Assembly (NCBI GenBank): GCA_905250115.1
Contig: CAJNOI010000067.1
Coordinates: 192,490-256,489, forward strand
Length of the DNA: 64,000 nt
Direction: 5' to 3'
Source: Adineta steineri
Lineage: Eukaryota; Rotifera; Eurotatoria; Adinetida; Adinetidae
Shown: piece after piece, positions 1 through 10,281 of the stretch
Position numbering within the stretch: position 1 is the stretch's first letter
Layout of the letters: each line of letters opens with the position of its first letter
Program-made: the position numbers and the translations under genes
Notes under the pieces: generated by a model
The model's input: only the letters and a program-made list of their open reading frames with translations
Databases searched by the model: none
What the model was told of the DNA's origin: nothing

Positions 1-1944
1 AATCAGATAGAGCGAGGATATGAAAAACTCTCTCAGCAATGTGTACCATGCGAAATTCATTTTGTTGTCAGAACCTACGCGTACCACTCAATGATAAAAA
101 AAACTTCATACCCATATAAAAATAGGATATAAAACATTAATCAACTTACGATCGAGCATTCTTCCTCCTGTATGCCTGATACCGACTGGTCTTTGCTTTT
201 GAAGCTTGACTCGTATAGTTCGACTGATTTTAACTAGAAGCGGTGCAATCAGCCGGAATGCAATGGAAAGACCACCGAATAAGGCAATAATCGTAGCAAT
301 AGTAAGCGCTGTATTCACTCTTGGCGTATACGAGTAGGTGCACTTGATAGGATGACATTGTTCGTAGAAGACTGAGTAGCTGCTGGTGTTTATCCAGTGT
401 TCAATCAAGAGCTCGTCGACAATCGTTTGAATTGTTGTATTAATGGGAAAACGAGAGTTTCCGTCATCATTTAAGGGCTTCACTGCTATAGGAAGGCCAT
501 TAAGTAGACTGGACTGTAGTTGAGTCAGACAAGTTGAATTGAATAAACACTCAAGTGTAGACTGAAGTAGTACGTTTAGAGGAAAGCAGCCGACCAACAT
601 GCCTTGAAGTGTAAACTCAGGCACGTGTGATGATTGCAAAAGTCCATATTCCATAAGAGCATTAATACCAGATAAGTTATTGTAAACACCTGCCGGATAC
701 ACACAATCGAATGAAAGTTGACACGAACAAAACGAGCTCGTTTGGTTCACTAATGGGTACCTGTATTGAGAAATAATCAAAGAATGACTTCAGAAAAATG
801 CACACAAATCACCCGAAGTATATTCTATCCAGAAGTTTTGTAATTGCTCAAAACTCTGAAATTCAATAATTGTCTATCAACAGTATAACCGAATGGTTTC
901 ATTCTGATTTAGAAGTCAGTAAAAAGCATACTCTATATACTGAAACTGTAGAATTGAAGAAAATATTGATATTCTTACTGAATAAAGTAGAGACCCGGAC
1001 GAAAGTTATCTTCAGTAGTGTAGATAAAGTTGGTGCTCATTGCAGTAGGCAATTGGTTTTGTTCATTGACTGCACGGATGAGGAGAAGTTTGCGTCGCTG
1101 TTCAATGAGTAGATTGGTGCGAGAATCATCCACAAGAAGTGAAACTTGTGTATCAAAGGTTGAGCGAGACAGCATAGTTGGAGTTATCAGATTGCTTGTC
1201 GCAAACAATGTTAGTCCATCGAGAACGGCTGCTTGCGAAGCATGACAGAGAGCCGCAAGTAGTTGGAATTGTGAAGAGACCGAACTGCGTATATCGAGAG
1301 GATAAAATAGTGAAGTAGGATCGTTAGAGGAAAGATGATTCACCCACGTATCAGTTACAAAATCACTTGAGCAGACCTAAAAATGTCGATATACTTTTTA
1401 ATATTTTGAATACTAATCGCCAAAAGGAAAATAGTAAACATCGAGCTCCCACTATTATTCTCGAACAACACCTCAGGATCTGCTGGGAATCGTGATGAAC
1501 ACTGCAGTAATGATATACCTTCCTCACGGAAAGGAGCATTCACATTCACGGTATCTTGAGAGTGAAGAGAAATATCTCGATGGAAATTGAATTGAGTTAA
1601 CATACCTGGTGGAAACTGACGCTGATGTCGACAAACGTGCCTGCCGCGATAACAATCTGTGAGCATGGACATGAGATTGTATTCGGATAAAGTGCTTGTA
1701 AACGCTCATACTGAGTTTCTGATGGATTGTTCACTTCGACGATGAGCGTTTGATGGACCAATGCTGTATATCCAGTTAATATGGACATGGCTAGTGCAAG
1801 CAACACAAGATAAACCCGTGTAGCAAGGATCTGACTTTCACGAGCACCAGGAAGAGCATCGTTTGTTTCTACGTATATATTGAAATTCCTAATGTATGCA
1901 AGCAGTAGACGCAGTAAAACCTTGATTCTCTGAATGACAGGCAT
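1..1944 (-). CDS. Two-TM membrane protein, unrecognised family (partial, 3' end off window)
   Basis: Four exons can be joined: 1606-1944, 979-1376, 150-760 and 1-74 (running off the window), all with GT-AG borders and matching phases. The start is the ATG at 1944. Near the N-terminus is one hydrophobic segment (about residues 45-65, VYLVLLALAMSILTGYTALV); then a long extracellular-looking region with Cys and N-glycosylation sites (NNLS, NSTC, NTSS); then a second hydrophobic segment in exon 3 (TALTIATIIALFGGLSIAF), followed by a basic tail. I recall similar two-TM proteins as an expanded family in bdelloid genomes but know no function. Exon 4 stays open to base 1, so the protein continues outside the window. 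Confidence 0.7.
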
Positions 1945-3788
1945 TTTCTCTCCTGCTTCTTCAATTAACGAAAAAACCTATTACAATTAATTCTCCATTA
2001 TTCTTGTTCTAAAATGAAAAACCTTGGAATAAAGAACAATTAGACGAAAAACATGAAAAAATACAAAACAAAGTTAAAAAATATTTCTATGTGCTACACT
2101 ATTTTAACCAAAAGAAATTAAAGATATTTTCGTGTGTGCGAATGCAATCGATAGTGGGGTAATTGACAATATGATAGGCTTTGTCAGCACGTTTACTTGT
2201 CTATCTCGGAAACAACTCAAACTACAATGGAGAGACTACTTTGATGTTGATTCATTGTAAAAAATATGTAAGTATGTGGAAACGATTCTATCATTAAGAG
2301 AGACTATTTCCGAAGGTAGAAAAAAGAAAAAAAGTGCCTTTTTATAAGTGTTGTGTGTCAGCTGTATAGCGTATACAATAATTCTTTATTCAACGTCAAA
2401 AAAAGTACTATTTAGAAAAAAAAAGTACGCAAGGGAATGTTTAGTTTTATACAGATGGTTTACGATATATATATTTCTACTTTGAAAGTTTATTTATTCT
2501 GAACAGTTATTCCAATTTTTTTTCTGTCCCTTTTGACAGAAAAAAATTGTAGGTGTTGGTCTGAGTGTGAATGTTGATTTTTGATTGACCGAAGCTCACA
2601 CCCGTTTATACATCCTTCACAGTTAAAAAGAATTAATTTTCTGTATTCTCCATTCTATACGTCTGGTGTCGAAAGAGATTTGTTGTTGAATAGTACTGAA
2701 TGTTTTCTGTAGAATTATTATTAATTAGCGAACTATCAAAGAGTTTGCATTGCTTGAAATATTGGATAATATGGGCATGGATGCCAATGTAATGTAATAC
2801 TTCTCTACATTCTATTTTAAATTCATACTCATATCTTAAATTCATACTCATATCTTAAATTAAATAATTAAGTCTTTCTTGAAAAAAGAATTAATAACAG
2901 ATATTCTTGAAAATATTTCATAAAATTAAATTGAAAATATGTCTTTAGTTTTTCATTAATATTGTTCGTCATTTTTGTATATTTCATCTGTATCATATCC
3001 AATTGCTGTCAATAAAATCTATAGGAGAAATAAATCTCATCAAGAAAAAGAATAGAATAAAGATAGCCACATAATATATTGAACTTTTGATTATTTAGTT
3101 GTAGTTAATAGGTTTTTTGTAGTGATTTTATATAATATTTCAAATAGAATCTAAATATGTAAATTGAATAGTTGACTTAATGAAACAAAATTTAAATGTT
3201 AAGTCTATACTATCAACATATTTGTTTTTATTATTATTAATTATTAAAGGGTTTCAATTTAATACAATTGAAAGCATCTTCTCAAAAATTCTATCAAATT
3301 ATATTAATCTTGAAATACAACATTACTATCTTGTTTGCATTAGTTACAATGACTTTTAGCTTTCTAAGTTTTCCTATTATATTGCAGAACTGATTTAAGA
3401 CTTGAAGTTTGATTCACATTTTATTGAATAAATGGAAAATCTGCTTTGTGAAAGTTTCATTTCAAAATAATATTGATAGATTAGTACGAAGTATAATAAT
3501 CTCTCGTCTACACTCGCGTCAAACAATATGACTTTGCATTTCTGAAACTAGAAGTAAAACATGAGTATATATATCAGTAATTTTTTCATCTGTTGAGAAA
3601 AATGAAATATCTTATCTTTAGTTTAGTTTTTTATGATCATCAACAAGCAAAAGAAAGACTTGTTATTGCGCACACATGTATCTTATCAGTGATAAACAAT
3701 AGAACGTTAGAAAAGAAAAAAATGAATAAAGAAGTTAATCTAACGCATAAACATTATACGCAAATAAGAGTGTTAGCTTGAATTCTGA
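1945..3788. other. AT-rich intergenic region
   Basis: Between the divergent membrane-protein gene and the FABP gene. It contains A/T runs and many stop codons in all frames. I see no convincing exon, tRNA or repeat. The promoters of both genes must lie here, but no core element stands out. Confidence 0.6.
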
Positions 3789-4433
3789 ATGGCTTCTACA
3801 GATTCTGGCATGGAAAAATTTAAAGGTACATGGGATTTTGTAAATAGTGAAAATTTTGATGAATGTTTACGAGAAATGGGTAAGTCAATGAAGTATACTA
3901 ATTATGTGAATGTAGAGAAATGTTTCACTGGTAATATATAGGTATTTCATGGTTAATACGTCAAGCTGCAAAAGCTGTAACGAAAGAAAAAATGACCATT
4001 AGTACAGATGATAATGGGAAATGGACAGTGAAATCCGAATCAACATTTAAAACTACCGTGTATGAGTTCACATTGGGTATTGAATTTGATGAAGTACGTG
4101 CAGATGGAGCAGAAGTAAAAGTAAGTGTGAAACTCTGAATTTATGAAAGAATCTGTTCGTATGAGATTTAAAAAATAATGAAATAAGCACCTCAGATTAT
4201 TAGTAGATTTATTTTTTAAGTCAACAATAACATATGACAATGAGACTGGTCGTTGGATTCATAACGCAATTGATAAACAAGGAAAGAAAGTGCATCTTGA
4301 ACGATTTATTGATGATGAAGGTCAACAACAAGTTGTAAGTTCTTGTCATTAGTTAGCTCTAATATTGTTATTATTTTAGGAATTCACATGTGGTAATGTT
4401 AAAGCTCGACGTTGGTATAAAAGAATAGAATAA
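3789..4433 (+). CDS. Fatty-acid-binding protein (FABP/lipocalin superfamily)
   Basis: Four exons: 3789-3879, 3942-4120, 4221-4334 and 4380-4433. Phases join exactly into 145 aa. An FABP is a small cytosolic beta-barrel that carries fatty acids or retinoids. Visible family marks: the N-terminal FKGTWDFVNSENFDE strand-helix start; the conserved STFKTTVYEFTLGIEFDE segment followed by DGAEVK; and the C-terminal ARRWYKRIE strand with the Arg-x-x-Tyr pattern that binds the carboxylate in this family. Four exons with three introns is the classical animal FABP architecture. The length is slightly above the usual 130-135 aa. The assignment to the family is firm; the ligand is unknown. Confidence 0.92.
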
Positions 4434-4722
4434 AAGCACGAAACAAATCTAACTTTTATTTTTTAAATTGTACTGTATTTTTTTACATTGATTCTTGGCA
4501 AAAGAAGAAACTATGATCAATCTACCTATTGCCATGGTGTATTGTAATCTATGAACATCGATGGATGTTGAATATATTATTAGTCTTCATTATGATAGGA
4601 AGTATTCAAGAAAAGACAGTTTCTTTCCGTCTAGATACAAAAGAAACTGCTAGATATTAGATTATCGTTTATTTGACTAAATTTCAATATGTCTCAGTTT
4701 ATTAGTGAGAAAGATCAAACTG

Positions 4723-5538
4723 CTAAACAGCATTTTTGCATTGTTCCGGTATGTCGAATGCACTTGGATCAAGAATTATCGGTACGAAATTTGATATTGT
4801 CGTTGAATTAACTGTAGCTAAAATCATGACAAAGAAAGATAATAACCAGTATTTATACATTATAAAATTACTTACTAGGATTTTGAGAGTAACTGTTTCC
4901 GTTCAATGGGATGCATAGACCATCACCACTAACGGTAAAATATCTCATCGCTTCGTCTTCTATTATAAGCCATGTGTCACCAATAATTTGTTTATCACCG
5001 TATCCATACATAGACGAGTATTGATATACTACTGTTTCTATAACACAACAAAAAACAAAATATTGATAAGAGAGGAGAAAATAGTGAAACCACATTCTTA
5101 AATACCGGGTATACAATAAAATGGTTTTTGTGATATTATTGATTTATGACATATTTTTGAATCTTGATCTATTGTATAAGTTTGACCATCTTTCATACTT
5201 TGTATAACCCACCAATTTGATTTTTACCCATCTGGTATTGAAGTTGCTTGACCTTTCAGTGCAATCAATCCACGATTCGAATCGTACGAAAAATTGTAGG
5301 TTGACTATTTATTTAACTAGTTATAGTTCATATACAGATATTTCTAATAGAAACGACTTACGTATGAACTATGCAGTTTATTATCTGGTAATACCATACT
5401 AGTTGATATAATCATTTGTGAACTATGTTGTTTCGGTAAACAGCATGGTTTAGGTTTATGTGTCAATGATCTTATTAGTTTAGTATTCGAACCAGCAATA
5501 AGAATATTAAATGTAGTAAAAACTGCGTAGTAGAACAT
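4723..5538 (-). pseudogene. Ependymin-related secreted protein with an in-frame stop
   Basis: Four exons: 5362-5538, 5106-5304, 4876-5037 and 4723-4817. Splice phases match and give a 210-residue frame ending FDIPEQCKNAV. Ependymin-related proteins are secreted, Ca2+- and lipid-binding glycoproteins. The family pattern is clear: signal peptide, then CC in KPCCLPKQ, then YDSNRGLIALKGQA, WVIQSMKDGQTYTID, a single Cys in PFYCIP, GDTWLI and a terminal DPSAFDIPEQC. Exon 2 carries a TAA at 5226-5224 (codon 86). Frame and homology continue without shift after it, so this is one nonsense codon in an otherwise intact gene. It is a recent pseudogene, a non-functional allele or a sequence error. No intron can sensibly remove the stop. 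Confidence 0.8.
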
Positions 5539-5843
5539 TTTGTAAAAAAAAGAATCGTTGTCGCTTTGTAAAGGAATATAATATGTGTTTTCATTTATAT
5601 ATAACCAAAAAGAATAGATAGTAAATATTTATCGTAGATAAGTATCTTTCATCAATCGAGTATAATATTTCGTAAGAAATTACCAGTGCCGTAGATCTGC
5701 GCTCTATCAATCCGTTTTTTTCTCTATGGATTTTTAGTTCGTATTCGCTTGTATATTTTTCATCAAGAAATGTTATACAAATATTAAAAGAAAAAAAAGT
5801 CAACGTGATGATGATTATCGAACCGATGATGAATGGACCATCA
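5539..5843. other. Short intergenic spacer
   Basis: Lies upstream of the ependymin-like gene and downstream of the AlkB gene. The 70-residue minus-strand ORF in it has no recognisable domain or splice structure. Nothing else seen. Confidence 0.5.
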
Positions 5844-7899
5844 TCATATACTTTCTTTTCTTCTTATTTTGTTTTGCATGGTGCGAAATGTGAGATTGAT
5901 TCGAGGACATTTCACGTTTCTCTCCTTTGGTACTGAATGCTTCCAATACAGTTGTGTACCACCTAACATCACAAGGAGTGATCCATTCGTCAAGGAAAAC
6001 TGGTACTAAAACAAAAGTGAGAAAAGAAGGCTTATAAAATTAAATTACTTCTTTCTTTTCAGGCATTGTTAAAGCTTTTCTATTTCGTGTAAGAGTTTTC
6101 TTGAAACAGCTAAGATGTCGCATGAGAAACCTAAAAATGACACTTATTGATTGAATAAAGTTGAAAAAACAATAAACCTGCGTGTAGCACCCAATGTCAT
6201 AGAAGCAATGATGTCTTTTGCTTCATTGTCAGCATGAAAACCGATATGGTCATTTCCATCTCTGTACAAATTGACCAAACAATAATCAAATTCTATACCT
6301 ATAAAAAGCAACATCTTATTTGCTTCTCGTTATTCTAGCTTACCCAATTGCTTCTCAAGTTGAGCCTTAAGTTTCCGCATTGGTGAAGTCCAAATATGCT
6401 GCTTCTGCTTCTGAAATAGCTCTTTTACAGCCAATCCCTCTTCTGCAAACCACGACTGAAGACGAGGCTACAATTTAAACGTAGAAACGGCAGATTTTTC
6501 AGTAACTATCTTTCGCAGCGTCTCGTTTACTTACCAATTTGACAGGTTTTCCATACATAGAAATTACAGTGTGCTCGAAATTCAACTCTGAAAATGAATA
6601 AAACACCAATCAAATTTAATGTTTTTTTGTTTTCTATATTAATATAAGTACCTTTCATTAAATGATTGAACAGAACATCTCCTTCTTCTTTCGATATGAA
6701 ATTAGGGCACCATTTTAATGTTGATTGAGTATCTATCTTTATTTCTTTCAATTCTCCCTAGTCGAACATCTTGTAAGTAAGATCTGGAAATCTTGGAATT
6801 CGTAAGTAAGATCTTGCCAAGATCTTAAAAAGATAATTTCTTTTTTTTGAGAAAACATATCTTGATCATATCTTACATGTCTGTAACACAGATCTTATTA
6901 AGATCTTTCCTGAAGATATCAAGCTTTTCAAAAGACATGAAGAAAAGTTAAATTGTAATTATCTTGTACCACAGATCTTATCAAGATCTTTACTCAAGAT
7001 ATCAAAACTGTCAGAAGACTGGAAAAAAGTTAAACTGTAATTATCTTGCACCAAGATCTTGAATAAACTAAAGCGACATCATTAATAGAGAAAAATAATT
7101 CAAATATTTGAATTATTTTATTAAAAATATTCATAAATCATAACAGAACAGAAAAAAAATAAAAAAAGCTTTTTTTACAGTCCTCATATATATGAACCAA
7201 TAAAAACAAAGAATGAACATAAAGATAACAAACGTGATAACGGCCAAATCTTTATCTCATATAAGCATGAACAAGCTTATTTAAATAATTATGTATCGAT
7301 TAATGATGATATGTTGATTCTTCTTAGATATATTAATCATGATTTTTTCGACGAACGAAATATTTTGCAATTGTAAAAATGAAATTTTTTTATTACAACG
7401 GTGAGAATCAAGAAACTTGAATTAGAAATTTGTATGAAATAATTTTCCAATAATTATATTTGTTTTTTAGAAATTTACTGAAGTTTACTTGCATCAATTT
7501 TAATACTAGAAGAAATGATCAATTCGATTAACATGTAGATTATCAATCTATGCTAATATATCGAATTGTTGAAATAAACTACGCATTTTTAGACATGTAT
7601 GTCATTTGTTTTAAAATAATTAGTCACTGTTGTTTATTCGTTTTAGTTTGGTTTTGTTCCTGCACATTATTAATTTCAGATATGAACAATAAATTTTGTT
7701 CGAAAAATACGACTCAACGAACAAGAAAATGTATGCGCCAATACCGGTTGGCACGCAAGAAAAGCGAAGTATTGAGGATGCTTAGAAATAATGAACACAA
7801 AGACGAAGATGATGATTTCATGGACATGTCTAATTCAATGGATCCAGTAGCTGGTGATATTTCAGATAGCGATGCCGTTGTTACTAATGATCCAGCCAT

Positions 7900-7935
<36 letters not shown>

Positions 7936-8770
7936 GTTGACATCATCGTCTGATGCTGAATTATATGATGAAGCTAATTCAAATTTATTTTTATTATTTT
8001 TTATCTTGTATTTCGTGTACTTCTGAATGCTTGGTGTTCATACAGATGATTGTGAATATAAAAATACTTGTTACGGTGTTTATATTTTATTATGTTTTTT
8101 TTTCTAAAGGTTGTAATTGTATTTGATGTTCACGTGTGTTATGTATGTTCATGTAGATCTTAAATTTAAATATATTAGTACAAGATCTGAAGATCTTGCC
8201 GAGGTAAAACGAAAATATCATTCATTACAAGATCTTATGCTCAAGATTTCGAATATCTGTTACCAAGATCTTAACAAGCTATATATAAGATATGAACAAC
8301 CTGTACATAAGATCTTAACAATCTGTACCTAAGATCTAGTCACAGATCTTGTGTACAAGATAATCAAACTATCTGTACCTATTTTTTCAAGATCTGTTCA
8401 CTTATCTGTTCCTAAGATCTTGGCCAAGATCTTGCTTACAAGATGTTCGACTAGGGCTGGCATCTCTTTAAATTCAAACCTACATATCAATCAAAGAAAA
8501 GATGATAATTTCCAAATAATTTCGTAATTACCATTTATCATCCCATATCATCTTTTCCTTAGTTGAAACTGCAGCTTCTACTGAGTCTTCATCCTTTAAT
8601 AAAGATATACTTGTAATGCAATCTGATGTCACATTCTCATTCAAATTCTTCTGCACTTCACCCTTGCTTTCTGTATACATAGCTGTTACTGAATGATTTG
8701 AAATCCGTTTAAAATTTTTTGCTTCATCAATATTTATCGTAACAGTTTCATATCGTTTTCTTTTACTCAT
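5844..8770 (-). CDS. AlkB-like Fe(II)/2-oxoglutarate dioxygenase (ALKBH2/3 type), interrupted by a TIR element
   Basis: AlkB enzymes repair alkylated DNA or RNA by oxidative demethylation. Exons: 8532-8770; exon 2 in two parts (8457-8479 and 6652-6753); 6535-6587; 6344-6467; 6178-6298; 6049-6130; 5844-6005. Without the inserted element the frame is 301 aa. Catalytic motifs: the first His-x-Asp is in GFHADNEA after NLYRDGNDH; the distal His is in WKHSVPKE; the 2-oxoglutarate-binding Arg pair is in RINLTFRT. GKPVKLPRLQSWF and SMTLGATRRF are also typical. The N-terminal ~80 residues are basic, with no known domain. A 1,701-bp element sits inside exon 2 (see 6756-8456). If it is not spliced out the gene is dead; if the splice sites in its repeats are used the protein gains seven residues and stays in frame. 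Confidence 0.88.
6758..8439 (-). other. Predicted intron formed by the transposon
   Basis: On the minus strand the donor GTAAGC begins at 8439 and the acceptor CTAG ends at 6758. Both lie inside the terminal repeats. A TTACTTAC branch-point-like word lies close upstream of the acceptor. Removal joins ATG CCA GCC CTA GTC GAA CAT CTT to GGA GAA TTG. That adds seven sense codons and keeps the AlkB frame. This is prediction from sequence only. Confidence 0.55.
7682..8026 (+). CDS. Unrecognised ORF inside the transposon (probable remnant)
   Basis: An ORF beginning at the ATG at 7682, just after a TTTCAG acceptor-like site. It encodes about 114 residues: a basic start (RTRKCMRQYRLARKKSEVLR), an acidic run (EDDDF), a 12-residue Ser tract coded by TCA repeats, and a hydrophobic end that looks like intron read-through. 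It lies on the strand opposite to AlkB. It could be the first exon of a lost transposase; no catalytic residues or zinc finger are visible. Function unknown. Confidence 0.35.
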
Positions 8771-10281
8771 TGAAGCAGCAGCAGCACGATAAAACGTAAA
8801 AAAAATAATGAATAGCTCTCGCGTAACAAGCTTCGTTTTATATTAAAAACATCTTGCAAATTGTTTGTGCAATAACACGTCATTATTTCAATTACTCATA
8901 AAGGAACAGAAAGAAAAAAAATCTTCACGTAAATATTAGATAAAATGATGAAATATGTGTTATGAGTCATAGAGAGAGTGTGGGTGTAGATGGATAATGA
9001 ACATTCACATACTCATTCACATCTACTTCTAACAAAAAAAAAGTAAAGTGACATAGAAGTCGACAGTATGATTTAACAGAGTTTGGGATTTTTCAGAAGA
9101 CTTTTGCATAGCATGTTAGTTACTTTCATACAACGTTTTGAAGCACTTTAACATGCATTTCTGTATTTTACTATACATGAAACTATTTCTACATACCTTA
9201 TCCAAGCTAAAATTATTTGAAGTTACTTTTATATTTTGACATAGGTTTTGAATTCAACTGCACTATTTTCTCTGTATCATATGAGTGAAGCTTTCATTAT
9301 AGTAGCCGTACTAAAGTGTACAGTTTATTATTTTCAATCAATAACTATAAACGATAATGAAGTGAAAATCCAGCTGTATTCTTGACGATCAATGATAGTA
9401 GAAAAAAAGTGAATAAATGCACATTAGACGTTCTTTTTTTTAATTTTCTTTTTTTTCTCTTGATTCTCTTCCGTATATGGCAATCAAGACTATTGGTTCT
9501 GATCATCGATGTGTTTGTATGGGGAGAAAAAGTTGGAAAAAAGGTGAAAAATAAATCGAAGCACGAACGAATGAATATTATGCAAGAATAGAATAAAATC
9601 AATTTTGTGACGTATCACTATTGCATATTCTGTCCACGTGAGAGGAAATGTAAATATTTTTTTTCTATATAAAAGCATGTTGCGATTGGAAAAAACCCGA
9701 TTACTACCTTAAAAGGATTGAAAGCTATGTAAACTATCTTCATTTATTTTGTGTCTTGTATTTGAATGGTAAGTAAAATTGTTTCTTTCTCTTGTATATA
9801 CGTTCCAACCTTATAGAAATATCCTATCTACCATTATTTTGCAGAATGAGACAAATTTTAATGATATCTCTCTATTTAGTACTGAACTACTTAGTATCGC
9901 AACAGTGATATATATATATATGAGTGTCTGAAAATGAATGAATTTCTGATGATTGTGCTTTCACACTTTCGTTCTTTAGTTGAAAGCTTGTGAAAAGTAT
10001 TTAGACCTCTTGAAGTCTATGTCCGATTCTTTTGGCTTGTCACAGAGTGTATAAATGTGAAGAAAAATTCGACAGATGCCGCTAAAATCGCCTTGTACTT
10101 CACCTGTGAGTCACACAGAGACTATACTATCTATCATCGTATCCTCATTAACCCGTCAACTAACTATTAAATTATAGGATACGTCTAGCATTTTGAAAGC
10201 TTTCTAATTATATGGAAGCTTTTTACAATGTTCATAGTAAAACAGTCTAGAAAGAAGTATTTTGAACATTTATCATAGATC
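8771..10281. other. Intergenic region between divergent AlkB and dynamin-like genes
   Basis: About 1.5 kb, AT-rich, and the shared 5' region of two divergent genes. One imperfect GT-rich foldback lies at 8975-9026 (GTGTGGGTGTAGATG against CATTCACATCTAC). A TATATAAAA-like stretch near 9665-9674 has no assigned gene. No exon supported. Confidence 0.5.

Larger units (their letters stand above)
6756..8456. mobile_element. 1.7-kb DNA transposon with 22-bp TIRs carrying splice sites
   Basis: The ends are perfect 22-bp inverted repeats (CCCTAGTCGAACATCTTGTA plus AG; the inverse at 8435-8456). They are flanked by a CT dinucleotide on both sides (6754-6755 and 8457-8458), consistent with a 2-bp target duplication. 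Subterminal zones at 6760-7070 and 8150-8440 are dense in CAAGATCTTG-like palindromes, which probably bind the transposase. The only internal coding trace is a short basic/acidic/Ser-rich ORF. The superfamily is not recognised, and the size and lack of a catalytic domain suggest a non-autonomous copy. Each TIR reads CTT-GTAAG inward and GACTAG-GG outward, that is, a 5' and a 3' splice site. Confidence 0.85.

Noticed and set aside
870..1245. Plus-strand ORFs opposite the two-TM gene
   Set aside because: They are antisense to a well-supported exon and have no domain.
1355..1672. Minus-strand 105-aa ORF between exons 1 and 2 of the first gene
   Set aside because: It is the other frame plus intron read-through; the GT-AG intron 1377-1605 gives the better frame.
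9345..9678. Overlapping ORFs on both strands at 9.4-9.6 kb
   Set aside because: Low complexity (Lys/Phe runs from A/T tracts), no splice or domain support.
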